From assembly GCA_000827325.1 (NCBI GenBank), contig KN832879.1:434001-498000 (forward strand): a stretch of 64,000 bases of DNA, written 5' to 3'. The translations under genes and the position numbers were made by a program. The stretch comes from Oidiodendron maius Zn (lineage: Eukaryota > Ascomycota > Leotiomycetes > Myxotrichaceae). Of the stretch, positions 1 to 13,617 are shown piece by piece. Every line of letters begins with the position of its first letter. Within the stretch, counting starts at the first letter, position 1. The notes beneath the pieces were generated by a model that worked only from the letters and a program-made list of their open reading frames with translations, had not been told where the DNA came from and searched no databases.

Positions 1-458
1 CGTACTTCCTTGCAGCCTTGCGACTCAACCTAAGCTAGCTCATTGTATGGATATGGTATAAGTTTATAGTCCAGAGATACACACAGCCACTAATGAAAAT
101 CACTCATTCAAGAGACCTGGCTGAATTTATTTATTGCATTAATCGCTCGATCGGGTATACCATAACAGCAAATCATATACAAGCGCCATCGCCTTGCACC
201 CTAATTTAAGATGCAAAGCACACTCGATACCCTCCCACTATTGATGCCACCCCATGACAATCTCCCGCGGGATGCAGCTTTCAGCCGGATCCACCCTCTC
301 TCCCTATTCCTCGCAAGCCGGGCCAGTAATTTGGTCCCGTAACAATATGCATTGAACCTCGATTTGAAACAAACACGGCCGTCCCAGACAGAAAGTGTGT
401 CTTCATTAAAATGCATCCGAACTCCGTAAACCATGCCCATGCCTAATTGGAAACATTA
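1..458. other. intergenic, 3' flank of the Chs7-like gene
   Basis: No open frame here resembles a protein I recognise. It lies just past the stop codon of the minus-strand Chs7-like gene, so it probably holds its 3' UTR and terminator. The left edge of the window cuts whatever lies beyond. Confidence 0.5.
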
Positions 459-1663
459 TCATGGATAGGTATTCGCCGCAGGCATAGGCCAGTCATCTTC
501 GGTGATACTAGACCAGAATGTCCACACGGCTACCACGGATAGGAGCGTGAAAAAGGTCTCGAACAGCGCTCCGTCAATCTTGCCTTTAGTGCCGGTACAT
601 ATGTGAACGCTAACAACATAATTGAAGATCTGGCCGAGAGCGAACAGAATGGCTGCGCTACCAAGGTAGATCATGGGCTTGCGCTCGCCGAGAACTCGAA
701 TAACCAGCACTGTCTCCAAGACGAAGAAGATGAACAGGAATACGAGGGGAGCCAGCTGGTAGAGAACGTAGAGTCCGATATTCCTGTTGTTCCCGGACAG
801 GCTGGAATCGAAGTGGCCGGTCCAGCTGAACCCTGTGTCAAGAGCGATATAGCCCGTCCCGATAAACAGAGCAGCCGCAGAGCCAATTATTAAACCCATG
901 GACAGAGGAGTTCCGTCATCGAGCAGTTGATACCCCACAAGGGAATTGAGCATTAGGATCCAGAGCGTAGCCACTATCATACCCAGATGAATCCCAGTAA
1001 AAGCCTGCAAAAATTAGCTGCTGAGCTATGCTATGCGACGTAGAACAAACCTTAACAATCTTGGTCTCCAAGGGAAACTTTCCAACTGTGAAGATCTCGC
1101 AGATCTCAATTATTATGTAGCCGAGGAGGAAGAGTTGCATCTCTCTGTAAGAGCCGTAAGCGCATGAATAGGAGCATGCCGAGGTCATGCGACATACCTT
1201 CGTCCCACAGCTGCTTGTTTCCGCTCTGATCGCCATAGCAAGTATGCTGAGACGACAATTGCGAGGCCGGCAAGTAATATCGAGCCTGAAAATTGTTAGT
1301 AACAGGTCATTGCCGCCCTCCATCTGCTGCGACGCACCGAGATTGCCCAGATGTCGGCCATTGCTCAATCCAATGCCGGTGACTGAGCATCCTCCTGCGA
1401 AACCCGATGGGTCATCGTAACTGAAGCCTGGGAAGAGCTGTGTATGGTAGGTTAGCAGTAGCCCTCATCGCATGGTCAATTGGGTCGACATCGACGTACG
1501 TTGCAGACCGGCAGGGTCGAGTCACGGCAGAAGTTCTGCAGAGAGCGTCAGCATGCAAGTCATACAAGGAATATAGCCCCAATTGGATTCTCAAGGAGAA
1601 GAGCCATCGGAGCGACAGCGCCGAGCAACGCACATGGAAATTTCCAAACTGTGTTGAGCCCAT
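459..1663 (-). CDS. chs7: Chs7-like chitin synthase export chaperone
   Basis: Proteins of the Chs7 family are ER multi-pass membrane chaperones that let chitin synthase leave the ER for the cell surface. Six exons join in phase: 1663-1634, 1535-1500, 1437-1338, 1285-1198, 1144-1051 and 1004-459, giving 297 aa, within the usual range for the family. The spliced N-terminus has the family signature FCRDSTLPVCN followed by a luminal stretch ending in GIGLSNGRHLGNLG. Six or seven hydrophobic segments follow, and the last part carries the conserved pattern NSLVGYQLLDDGTPLS and a C-terminal FWSSITEDDWP. The first two exons are only 30 and 36 nt and easily missed. The first donor is GTGCGT. The start is the first ATG in frame and gives the expected short pre-membrane tail. 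What I infer rather than see: which chitin synthase it serves. Confidence 0.87.
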
Positions 1664-3234
1664 CGCGGCGTCGTGGAGTCGTGCGCGTGGACCCCTCTGG
1701 TTGGTGAGAGCGCAAAGTGAGCTCGGAGGGCAGAGTCGCAGGCGCCAGTAACGGCCAAGCGACGGGTTCGAACGAGGCGTCGGCCGGGACTGGAGAGAGC
1801 GATGAGTTCGTCGTGGTCGGCAATGGGTTGTTTTGAATACGCAACGAGAGGGACAACGAGATGGGAGATTACAGGAGACCGAATACTCGTCGGCCCTGTT
1901 TTCTTGTTTTCCCTGACGCTAGACCCCTGGCGACCTGGAGGGAAGTCCAGGTACCCGATATTACCTTCTCAATAACAACGGAACGCCGAATAATTATCTC
2001 GACCACCGGATTTGGGCGACAGATATGGCAATGAGGATGGAGGTTGAGAAGCGGGTGGAAGGTTCAGCCTTTGCAGTACGTGGCCGAAGCAGCAGAGACA
2101 TAAAACGCTGGAAGCGGCTGGGGGCATTGAGGAACATACACAAGACACCATCCGGCCCTGGGGTGGCTGAGGGACCCAAATCTCACGAGCAGCCAATCAG
2201 TCCCCAGAGACCGCCGGAGACCCCATCATGGCCCCCGTATCTTCTAGTGTTCCATTTCCTCAAATGCTTTCGGCACGCAAACTATAGGCAGGTTCTCCGA
2301 TCCTGTTCATGCGCCCCCCCGAAGAGGGAGATATGACAAGACCCAGAACCGACAGATCAAATGTTTACTTTCTCACCTCCTGGGAAATCCGACTCGGCGA
2401 GATCGGTCAGACTGCTCGTCAATGCTTCGGCGCCGCTTCTCGAAACATTGTGGCACAGCCCTGCCTTGCGCTTTTTGCGACCTCCCTTCTGCAGCAGAGC
2501 CACCGCATACGCCGAGCTGGGAAGTCGCCACCGCCCTGTTTGTCCCCAGAAATCTCCCCGTGGAGCAAATAGAGTGACGGTGATCGATTGGCGTGACAAC
2601 CCTTCAATAGATCATCCAGAGTTTCCATGCAAGTGCTGGATGGGACAATATTACCTATCAATTGGTCTCATCCCAGCAGTGCTGGGGTCACATGCGAGCT
2701 AATCGAAGTGGTTTATGCCTGCAGATGATAGATGATATCTCGAATACATCAATATCGATGCCTTTATCTTGCCTCCTCTAATCTTTCTGCATTACGCTAT
2801 ACCTAGAGACGATGATACGGCAGATTTTGTGGCGAAAATCACGTGATCAGATTATGCCTTGGTTGATCACGTGGTTTCTCTTCTTTTCTATGCGACGTCC
2901 TCCCCGTCCATTTTCATAGGTGACTAACTTTAGGTCGTATGCAACTTTGCATGTTGGTTTGTCGAAAAACAGTGGTTTACCGCCACTTAGCCTCTATGTG
3001 GCTCCAATCTAGGCGCTTAGCCAAATCCTTCCAGGTGCCTAGTACACAGATGCCTACAACAAGCTCTGCTTCACTGAAACATCCATAGCCTATGTACACA
3101 AAGTTGATATTTTACAGCTTGGTGGCCCAGCATATTCGATCTCAGGATGATCTTCATCAGTGCTCTCGCAACGACACGCTATCCAAATGTACCTTTGAAA
3201 AGCTCCCAGTGAACTTTTGTTATTAATTCTTTGA
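1664..3234. other. intergenic, upstream of chs7-like gene
   Basis: No convincing coding region. The several 60-110 codon open frames overlap in different frames and lack family resemblance. The part nearest 1664 should contain the chs7 promoter. At 2838-2874 there are two CACGTG-core palindromic sites in inverted orientation, listed separately. Confidence 0.5.
2838..2874. promoter_or_regulatory. inverted pair of TGATCACGTG sites
   Basis: TGATCACGTGAT reads on the minus strand at 2849-2838, and TGATCACGTGG reads on the plus strand at 2864-2874. The two 10-bp cores TGATCACGTG face each other across about 14 bp. CACGTG is the core for fungal bHLH and some bZIP factors; which factor binds here is unknown. 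The same 12-mer occurs in the abp1 promoter region at 45598-45609. Confidence 0.4.
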
Positions 3235-3240
3235 AAAGTT

Positions 3241-4548
3241 TCGAAACTCGCCTTGTCAAGCTTTTCTAGGGCGTCTAAGCGCATGTATGATCTACATATC
3301 CCAGTCTTGTATCATACGGTCGATATCAGTTTGCATCATCGTAACCCGGGAATCACCTCGCCAATATCTGGACAGCATTGGAACAATGATGTTCTCGTTT
3401 CTCTATTCGTCAAGCAGTACCGCTTTATAAAGCAACTGCTGCACAGGCCTGACTATGCAATCATATTCGATCCTTTACATGGTCCACCGCAATTCATGCA
3501 GCGGACGAATACTCAGAAGGTATAGGTGACGAAGTCATTAGCTGGCCGACAGATGAGATGTAAGTTGTGTGCTCTCTCCTCAAAAATGTCGTGGAGGTTG
3601 ACATCGATGCGGGCCATCGTCCACTTAACAAACGCCGTGAATTTACCCCGCTCTGCCCAAGCGCTCGCAAAGTTTCATTAGGCGGCAAAACGCACTGGAC
3701 ATCCGCACTGCACCATGGGAGGGAAAAGTCAAACTTGGTTTCTTTAACTCTTAACAATGTCTTAGAGCACGATCTGTGTAGGTCTGGAGAAACATTCAAG
3801 TATATGAGAGGCAGACCCCCGGGGCATTCGCCTCTCATGGTGCCGCCCACAGACTCTCGAGGAAGACTGGCCTGAAAATAGGTCTTTCGATCCAGGTGCG
3901 TCTTGGAAGCATGCGACGTCTATTGATGCCTTGGATCCAATCACGGGGCCGAAACCTTCAGCTTTTCTCCCTACATAAGGATAGTCAGCGAATTTATGAC
4001 AAGTCCTACCCTTGCAATATCACTCACATGGATGAAGTCTACTGTGAATGGGCTCATTAATCCGCATTATCCTGCCCCCAGTACTATATTTGGAGTTTTC
4101 AGGGCTCCCCAAAAAAGAATTTAATGGGAAGAGACTCTGGAGCTGGGCAATAGAAGGCCTCACTGCTCGTCCGAATATTATGTCAATGGACGCGAGGTTT
4201 AGTGTTATGTTCATGCCTGAGCTGGTTCCGGGTTGGCAGGGTCTTGCTGAGTTCAAAGTAGAAGAGATAGTAAGAGAAGTTTTGACTAGGCTGGAGGATT
4301 TGAAAAGTGTTTCTGTAATTGTGGACGAGAAGGTTGAGGAATGTTACAATGGCCATGTCCATTTCATAGCGATAATTGAGGGACCAAGGGCAGAGGAGAC
4401 GAGACGTTGGAACCCGAGTCGGGAACGAACAAGTCCGAAGTATCTGAACCCCATATTGCATAATTATGTCCATAGATTTAAAGGATCAATTATAACACAA
4501 ATCATTAACTGTATGAATTCTTCGACACTATTCGAGAAATGGTATTAA
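3241..4548 (+). pseudogene. decayed F-box/LRR-like protein gene
   Basis: Three plus-strand segments in different frames read like successive parts of the large family of fungal F-box-like proteins. 3241-3525 gives SRASKRMYDLHIPVLYHTVD and, further on, a stretch typical of the region after the F-box. 3567-3790 gives LLKNVVEVDID and LVSLTLNNV, typical LRR-like spacing. 4048-4548 gives the C-terminal part with SWAIEGLTARPNIMSMD. An in-frame stop lies directly upstream of the first segment (3232), so the F-box proper and the start codon are missing. Between 3480 and 3567 the likely reading passes through two frames and a TAA with no good intron to bridge them. I therefore call it a pseudogene. 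An alternative is a real gene with unusual splicing, which transcript data would show. Confidence 0.42.
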
Positions 4549-4995
4549 GAAACGGTATTTGAGAGTGTATGAATAGTGCTTCATCGGAACAAATGTCGAC
4601 CAGGTATTGCCGGAAGTGGCGCCCAACTCCGGGGTAGCCTGCAAGTTGAGGTACCAAGGCTAAAAGAGAACTCGACCGGCTCACGTAATCGCACGTGATG
4701 AGGCTTCTGTGAGTATCTTCAGTCGTTGTACGTTGAAAGTTTGGTCAATGCCAGGCGATACATCGTACTTACACTCATTGAATTTGCCAAAGAAGATCTG
4801 CAAGGACCGTGAATACAAATGACCACCCCACGCTCCTTTCCATGCACCACGATCCCGATATCTGCATGCTGACGTTTGAACGTGACCTCCTGCGAACTAC
4901 CAAACTAACTGATTCCGACCTAAACTTCTCCGTACTTACACTTCCCCATTTCTACAAACCCTCCACAACGGGCAGACAGGACTGCTGCTATACAG
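4549..4995. other. upstream region of the sugar transporter
   Basis: Probably holds the promoter, 5' UTR and an unresolved short first exon of the transporter. Candidate starts are an ATG near 4697 followed by a GTGAGT donor, and an ATG at 4748 followed by a GTACTT donor. Both would splice in phase to the acceptor ending at 4995. A CACGTGAT element lies near 4691. Confidence 0.4.
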
Positions 4996-7366
4996 TCCAT
5001 CAGCTTCCACGATTCCTCCCTCTAAGGATATTCCTGTGCGCGTCCCAGCGAACATCCCCCTTCGAACCTTTTCTAGTCCAGCGATACATCGTCCCGCGCA
5101 TGAAAAGGCTACCAGTCGGTCGTCGTCTCCCGATTCCGACTTCTCCTGGAGTGACACCGGGGATCTCGCTGAACAATTAGGAGAGGAGGACCCGTTGCAG
5201 ATCAAGCTACGAGACTCCCTCGACGATCAAGTCTTCGGACGTTCCAGGAGACGAGAATCCCGGGCGAAACGGGTCCGATACCGCGAAGGACACGAAGAGA
5301 GAGTTTTCCAGGAAGACAATCGTGGAGTCGTTAAGGAGGATATCCCCATTCCCAATCCGGGCCCCCGGAAGATTAGCAGGGTAGAGCACGCTATCGCTTC
5401 CATGATGTCAGGAGGAGAGAGGCAGATGCATGGCCTCACTGGCAAGGCCCTGGTGTACGATCTCCTAACCTACCATTCTTGGTCCGCAGGGCATCTAACG
5501 ACGATAACAGGTATTTTACCAGCATATTTGTATCTCTAGGCGTTTTCCTTTTCGGATATGATCAAGGAGTTATGTCGGGCATCATAACGTATGTGGCCCG
5601 AACCTGAATCTACCTTCCTGTTCTGACCGCTTTACTAGGGGACCTTATTTCAAAGATACTTTCAATCAGCCAACCAAAGCCGAGGTTGGCACAATGGTTG
5701 CAATTCTGGAAATCGGCGCTTTCTGTTCATCCCTTATCGTTGGCCGGGTTGGCGACATTATTGGCCGAAAGAGAACCATTTTCTATGGCTCTTGTATATT
5801 CTTCGTTGGAGGGGCTTTACAGACTTTTTCTAGCGGGATGGCAATGATGCTTGTTGGACGCATTACTGCTGGTGTTGGCGTCGGTATGCTATCTACCATC
5901 GTCCCGGTTTACCAATCCGAGATTTCTCCTCCGCACAATCGTGGCAAGCTGGCTTGTATTGAGTTTTCCGGCAATATTACAGGCTACGCAACGTCCGTCT
6001 GGGTGGACTATTTCTGTAGTTTCATCAACAGCGATCTCTCCTGGCGAATTCCCTTGTTGATGCAATGCGTCATGGGTGCGCTGTTGGGACTTGGAAGCTT
6101 GATCATTGTAGAATCGCCCAGGTACGTTGCGAGAGGTTCTAGAGAGACTTACTAATGCTGTTAGGTGGCTTCTTGATAATGATCATGATGAAGAAGGCAT
6201 TGTGGTGATCGCCAACCTCTATGGAGGTGGTGATATCCACGATCCGAAAGCACGTGAGGAATATCGCGAAATAAAGATGGATGTCCTCCTTTCTCGTCAA
6301 GAAGGTGAGAAGTCCTACAAGGATATGTTCCGCCGCTACAGGACTCGCGTCTTCATTGCCATGTCCGCACAGGCTTTTGCACAGCTAAATGGTATCAATG
6401 TCATCTCGTACTACGCCCCATACGTTTTCGAGTCTGCAGGATGGGTTGGCCGAGATGCTATTTTGATGACCGGCATCAACGGCATCACGTACTTCATTTC
6501 TACGATTCCCCCATGGTATCTTGTCGACCGGTGGGGTCGACGACCTATCCTGCTTAGTGGCGCTGTCATCATGGTCATATCACTAAGCGCGATATCGTAT
6601 TCTCTTCATCTAGAGATAGCATCTACACCAACGCTCGTTGTGGCTTTTGTTATGATTTACAATGCAGCTTTCGGATATAGTTGGGGACCTATTCCTTGGC
6701 TATATCCTCCGGAAATTCTACCTCTCAGCATCCGGTCGAAGGGCGCTAGCTTGTCTACTGCGACCAACTGGGCATTCAACTGGCTAGTTGGAGAGCTGAC
6801 GCCTATCCTCCAGGAGGCGATAACCTGGCATTTGTATCTTGTACATGCGTTCTTCTGCGCTTTGAGTTTTGTTATTGGTAAGCACATTGGAGATCTCCCC
6901 CGATGAACCTGCTGACTTTCTTCCAGTATACTTCATATATCCTGAAACGGCTGGTGTTAGGTTAGAGGATATGGATGCATTATTCGGTGACGCCACGACA
7001 ATGGTGCCTACACCAGCATCGAGAGCGGAGACGGGATCCCTGATCGGTACAGGTTCTCCCATTCCTTCCATGGACCTCCGACCTGGTGTCCTTGGTGCAG
7101 GACAGGCACCAGGCATTGGCGCCTCCAGCGCCATTCCTGGCTTCGACATTGACCCTCCCCATGTCGAAATTGTCAATGGGAAGCCGCAGTTAACTGCTGC
7201 TACTGCTGCAGCAGAAGAGAGCTCGGAGGGAGTCGGAGGCTGGATCTCACGAATGGTAAACAGATCCCGAGGAGAGACAGGGAGTGTAAGAAGTGGTGGC
7301 AGCGGCAGTGGGAGGAGTGGACAGTACAAGGCCCTGGACCAGGGAGACGACGACGAACAGGTATAA
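4996..7366 (+). CDS. MFS sugar transporter with long cytosolic N- and C-tails
   Basis: A 12-TM hexose/polyol-type sugar:proton symporter of the major facilitator superfamily, expected in the plasma membrane. Exons that join in phase: (4996)-5454, 5490-5588, 5639-6121, 6165-6877, 6927-7366. Family marks seen: FGYDQGVMSG in TM1, GRVGDIIGRKRT in loop 2-3, VESPRW after TM6, QLNGINVISYYAP in TM7, DRWGRRP in loop 8-9 and a PETAG end signature. The core is preceded by roughly 160 residues of charged, Ser/Arg-rich sequence and followed by about 140 residues rich in Gly, Ser and acidic residues. No in-frame ATG exists in the first coding exon before residue 130 or so, so a short upstream exon is needed; I could not place it with certainty. 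The substrate cannot be read from the sequence. Confidence 0.85.
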
Positions 7367-8107
7367 ACGGGTCTACTTTCTTTTTTTCTCTCTTTGGAAT
7401 TTCATTTAGAGGTTGGATTATAGAGCGCAAGCATACTGGCCAGTTTGCTACGCAGAGGTGTATATCATACTAGTTTACGTTTCTGTGAGGCACCTAGGTA
7501 GAAGAGTTGGAGACTTTCGGCTTTTAAGGTCAGCTTAGGTGCGGCTGAGAATGCACGTGAAAGGGACAGATATGCATTGCCCCATTCCGCATAACAGGTG
7601 TCTATTATAGACGATGCCCAATATACAGATCTGAGAAAAATTATGACAGCCCTTGAGTCTAGTATGAATAATGAAATAAAAGTACCTTGCAGATGTATTT
7701 ATAGATCACGAGAATAATAACCTGCTCGGCCCAGTCCAGTGTCCGAAAGCATGGATCTGGCCAGTTCGCTTAATACCAGAACATAGCCAAGCCGCGTACT
7801 TTTGCAATGAGCCCCCTTTGCCAACCACCACGAGAACATCTGCTCAAGGGGATCGCTATCGGACTCCCTCTCTGCATTTAGCCTCGACTGCGGATGCTCT
7901 TCTGCGGAGATGTTTGATTTTGCCAATTAGTCCTCTTTAATCTGACGACGTCCATCCTTCACTTCTATCCATTCTTTCATCTCCTTTCCTTCCAGGGCTG
8001 CGTCGTCCTCCGACTACACGAGCTCTTCCACGAACAACACTTCAGACGACTGTTGTTGTCAAGTTTCTACTATTTGATTTGGCAATTGTCACTTCTTTCC
8101 AAGCAAT
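7367..8107. other. intergenic, transporter 3' end to pmt2 promoter
   Basis: No gene seen. The last 170 bases before the pmt2 ATG are strongly pyrimidine-rich (CT-rich blocks around 7965-8000), typical of a fungal core promoter and 5' leader. Confidence 0.45.
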
Positions 8108-10583
8108 ATGGCTTCACAGGGGGCTGTTGCCTCCGGGGCGGACTACGACCAAGCTGCGAGACGACGAAATGTCCCATCCACGCCATCCACCAGCGAGAAG
8201 GGCAAGAGCGTGGAAATAGACGATAAGAAGACACAGACAAAGAAGGTGAGCATCAGAAGCTTCCTTAAACACAATATGAAGCTTTATGTTCGAATCACAG
8301 AAGATTTTGACAAACTAACATTTAATCAGGCTCAGCCAACATTCTTGGAACTTCTTGATGAATACGAGTTCATTATTGCTCCTCTTATTTTCACATTTCT
8401 CGCATTCTTCACCCGAATGTACAAGATTGGCCTGTCGCCAATTGTGACGTGGGATGAAGCTCAGTAAGGCTCCTTCTCTAATTCTGGCTCAATATATGTA
8501 TTAACCAACACAACAGCTTTGGAAAATTCGGTTCTCACTACCTGAAGCGCGAATTCTACTTCGATGTGCATCCTCCACTCGGGAAGATGCTGGTTGGGTT
8601 GTCCGGGTACCTCGCAGGATACAATGGCTCCTTCGAATTCAAGTCAGGGGAGAAGTACCCCGACGAGCTGAACTACACCGTGATGCGGGCCTTCAACGCA
8701 TTCTTCGGCGCTGTTACAATCCCCCTGGCATACTACACCACTCGTGAGCTTAACTTCAAGCGACCTGCCGTTTGGCTTGTTACGCTGATGGTGCTCTGCG
8801 AAAATTCGTACACTACTATCAGCCGCTTCATCCTCCTGGACTCCATGCTCTTGTGCTTCACGTTCACGACTGTGCTATGCTGGGCTAAGTTCCACAGATT
8901 ACAAAACAAGAGCTTTACTCCTGAGTGGTTTGGATGGCTCATTTTGACTGGTGTAAGCATTGGCTGCGTGTGCAGTGTTAAATGGGTCGGATTCTTGGTC
9001 ACTGCACTTGTCGGTTTGTACACCATTGAGGATCTGTGGAACAAGTTTGGTCAGGTCAAGATGCCTAAGGTAAAAGACAAAAAAGTCTCCCGTAACCATC
9101 TTATGATTATGAAACTAAGTTTTTGTAGGTGGAACTTGCAGCCCATCTTGGCGCCAGAGTCGTTGGCTTGATTGTTGTCCCTCTATGCATCTACACCCTA
9201 TCCTTTGTACTCCACTTTGCAATCTTGGAGAACAGTGGCCCTGGAGACGCTCAGATGAGCTCTCTATTCCAGGCAAACCTGAGAGGCACTGAGGTCGGAA
9301 AAGATAGCCCCCTTGAGATTGCCTATGGATCTCGTGCTACTATCAAGAATATGGGTTACGGCGGTGGCCTTCTTCACTCTCACGTTCAGACGTATCCCGA
9401 GGGCTCCACACAGCAGCAAATCACCTGCTACCACCACAAAGATGCCAACAATGAGTGGTGGTTCTATCCTAACCGCAGTCAACCAGACTACGACCCTGAG
9501 TCACCTATCAAATTTGTCGGGGATGGAGATGTCCTGCGATTGATCCACTCACAGACAGGCCGCAACCTCCACTCCCACGACGTCTCTGCTCCAGTCACCA
9601 AGGCACATAAGGAAGTCTCGTGCTATGGAAACGTTACTGTCGGTGATGACAAGGATCACTGGACTATCGAAGTTGTCAAGGATGTTGCCAGCAGTGACAG
9701 GACCAAGATCAGGACCTTGACGACTGCGTTCAGACTTAAGCATAGTGCTCTTGGGTGTTATCTCCGTGCCGGCAATGTCAACTTGCCACAATGGGGTTTC
9801 AAACAAATTGAGACTACTTGTGTCCCCGAGAACAACATTAGGGATGTGTACACTCACTGGAACGTGGAAGCCCACTGGAATGAGAAGCGTAGGTGGCTTA
9901 GTAATGCGAGGTCTTGAATCAAACTAACAAACTACACAGTACCCGCTGCCGATGCTGGAGCATACAAGTCTCCCTTCTTCCAGGACTTCATCCACTTAAA
10001 CGTGGCCATGATGACATCCAACAACGCCCTTGTCCCTGACCCCGACAAACAAGACGACTTAGCCTCCCAATTCTGGCAGTGGCCGATCCTGAACGTCGGC
10101 CTACGCATGTGTGGCTGGGACGACAACATCGTCAAATACTTCCTCCTTGGCAACCCGCTCGTGTACTGGGGCTCGACAACTTCCCTCGGCCTCATCTGCC
10201 TCCTAGTAGCCTGGTATCTGGTGCGCTGGCAGCGTGGGTACGACGATCTCAAGCAGCACGAGATCGACCATATCCACTACGCCGGCATCTACCCGGCAAT
10301 CGGCTGGGTACTGCACTACGTACCCTTCATCGCTATGGCCCGTGTCACCTACGTTCATCACTACTACCCTGCCCTGTACTTCGCCATCCTGACCCTCGGC
10401 TTCCTTGTTGACTGGGTAAGCCGAAACCAGATCAGAAGCATCCAGATCGCCGTGTACTCCATTCTGTATGCCGGCACCATCGGCCTATACGTCCTCTTCA
10501 TGCCCATCTCCTGGGGTATGGTGGGTCCCAATAGAAACTACAGCTACTTGAAGTGGTTTGACACCTGGAGGATCTCTGACTAG
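8108..10583 (+). CDS. pmt2: protein O-mannosyltransferase, PMT2 family
   Basis: Transfers mannose from dolichyl-phosphate mannose to Ser/Thr of secretory and cell-wall proteins in the ER membrane. In fungi the PMT2 member usually pairs with a PMT1 member. Five exons join in phase: 8108-8245, 8330-8463, 8517-9069, 9129-9888, 9940-10583, giving 742 aa, normal for the family. The first luminal loop carries WDEAHFGKFGSHYLKREFYF and DVHPPLGKML, which include the acidic catalytic residues and are closest to PMT2 rather than PMT1 or PMT4. The central hydrophilic part holds three MIR-type motifs, for example GGGLLHSHVQTYP, GRNLHSHDVSAP and LGCYLRAGNVNLP. The C-terminal third is again multi-pass. The start is the first ATG after the pyrimidine-rich leader. 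In Aspergillus nidulans the PMT2 gene is called pmtA, so names differ between species. Confidence 0.94.
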
Positions 10584-11090
10584 GTACCGTAGACGGAATG
10601 AACAAGACGAAATACTGTGTATCGGAAGGTGGGAAACGGTTTAGATTGGATTGGAGGGTGGGGGTGCATATTTGAAGCGCATGTTGCGGATCGATATTCC
10701 TTTTGTCAAGGCCGAGGGAGGGAAAATAGGGAAAGTCGATGGACCTGAAATGGGCATCCCAGATACTTTAACTTGTTGCCTGCCTATGTCTGAAAACGAC
10801 CAACTCCTAATTATGTACGAATATATACTTCTGCAAAACGTGCGAAATTCAAAGAGCATGAGATGAGTTATATGTTTTGTATTGTTTACATACGCATAAT
10901 GTACGGCGCTGAGCTTGCTGCTTGCTGAAAAGTTAGCCTCCGGCAATTAGGCAACCCATATATGATGTATATATATTGTCGCAAGTCCCGAGCCAATTGC
11001 CGAAACACAATGGTCATTTCTATGATCATAAACCACCACCCCCCAATCCATTGCCCCGTCCATGCATAAAGCCTTTACCCTAAACACAAT
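10584..11090. other. intergenic between convergent genes pmt2 and hppD
   Basis: Both flanking genes end here, so this should be two 3' UTRs and terminators. I see no coding frame of interest. Confidence 0.5.
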
Positions 11091-12810
<1,720 letters not shown>

Positions 12811-13617
12811 ATGGCTTCTCTCACCAGGCACGACCTCTCCATCCTCGAGAAGATCAAGGACCCTGAGGCTGGCATGTCCACCTCTCTCGTCATCGACGAG
12901 TCCATACCTCGAGATCCGTACATTACGGACCCTGCGCAGTATAGTAGAGTGATTGAGAGGGAGCGGGCTATCATCTCCTCTATCGAGGCTACAGAAATGC
13001 AAATGGCTTGCCTCAGCTCGGCTTCCTCCCCTCTCCCGCTACTCTCCCAATATCTTGATTGCGTAACGAGATTCGATGAGTTGATCGAGGAGTATCCAAA
13101 TTATGCCAGCGCGAGGAATAACCGTGCCCAGTCTCTAAGGAGGATATATGGCGATGGGATGCTCGTCAAATCAACAGAGCCACTTAAGGACGCAGCACCA
13201 GTCCTTGATCCTTCAGCCTCAGACGAGATCTTAATATCAGCATCAAGAACCATCCTCACAGACCTCTCCACAGCTATTTCTCTCCTCATGCCTCTCACCC
13301 CTTTTGCGTCACTATCTCCGCCAGCATCCAAGACGCTCTCGCAAGCTTACACCCAACGAGGTGCTCTGTACCATCTCACTGCCAAACGGCTCGCGTTCAA
13401 AGAGTCCAAGCTGCGGATTGACGAGAGCAGAAGGGAGGCTGGTTGGAGGATTGTTGATTTTGAGGAGAATGCATCGAGGGACTTCTTCATGGGCGGAAGG
13501 TATGGGAACGAGGTAGCAAAGGCCCTAGCTGTGAGTGCGAATCCCACAGCTAAGCTGTGCGGGGAGATGGTCAAGGAGGCTATAAGGAAGGAGTATGCTG
13601 TTGGTGGTGACTCTTGA
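12811..13617 (+). CDS. TTC36-like tetratricopeptide-repeat protein
   Basis: Intronless 268-aa frame starting at the ATG of MASLTRHDLS; the open frame extends a few codons upstream but has no ATG there. It resembles TTC36 (HBP21), a small TPR protein. The first TPR contains RFDELIEEYPNYASARNNRA, and a later unit has QAYTQRGALYHLTAKRL with a conserved DF.ENASRDF. The tail NPTAKLCGEMVKEAI matches the TTC36 family end. Between the first and second TPR there is a longer loop (about 113-185) than in animal homologues, as I recall them. TTC36 proteins bind client proteins or chaperones; in mammals a link to the stability of 4-hydroxyphenylpyruvate dioxygenase has been reported. The divergent hppD neighbour fits that role, but in fungi this is inference. 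Confidence 0.8.
   Translation: MASLTRHDLSILEKIKDPEAGMSTSLVIDESIPRDPYITDPAQYSRVIERERAIISSIEATEMQMACLSSASSPLPLLSQYLDCVTRFDELIEEYPNYASARNNRAQSLRRIYGDGMLVKSTEPLKDAAPVLDPSASDEILISASRTILTDLSTAISLLMPLTPFASLSPPASKTLSQAYTQRGALYHLTAKRLAFKESKLRIDESRREAGWRIVDFEENASRDFFMGGRYGNEVAKALAVSANPTAKLCGEMVKEAIRKEYAVGGDS

Noticed and set aside
1755-1800. GGTTCGAAC string resembling a tRNA B box
   Set aside because: No matching A box, acceptor stem or cloverleaf could be built around it.
4809-5180. 123-codon plus-strand frame just before and over the transporter start
   Set aside because: Overlaps the well-supported transporter frame, starts from GTG in this reading, and looks like out-of-frame shadow.
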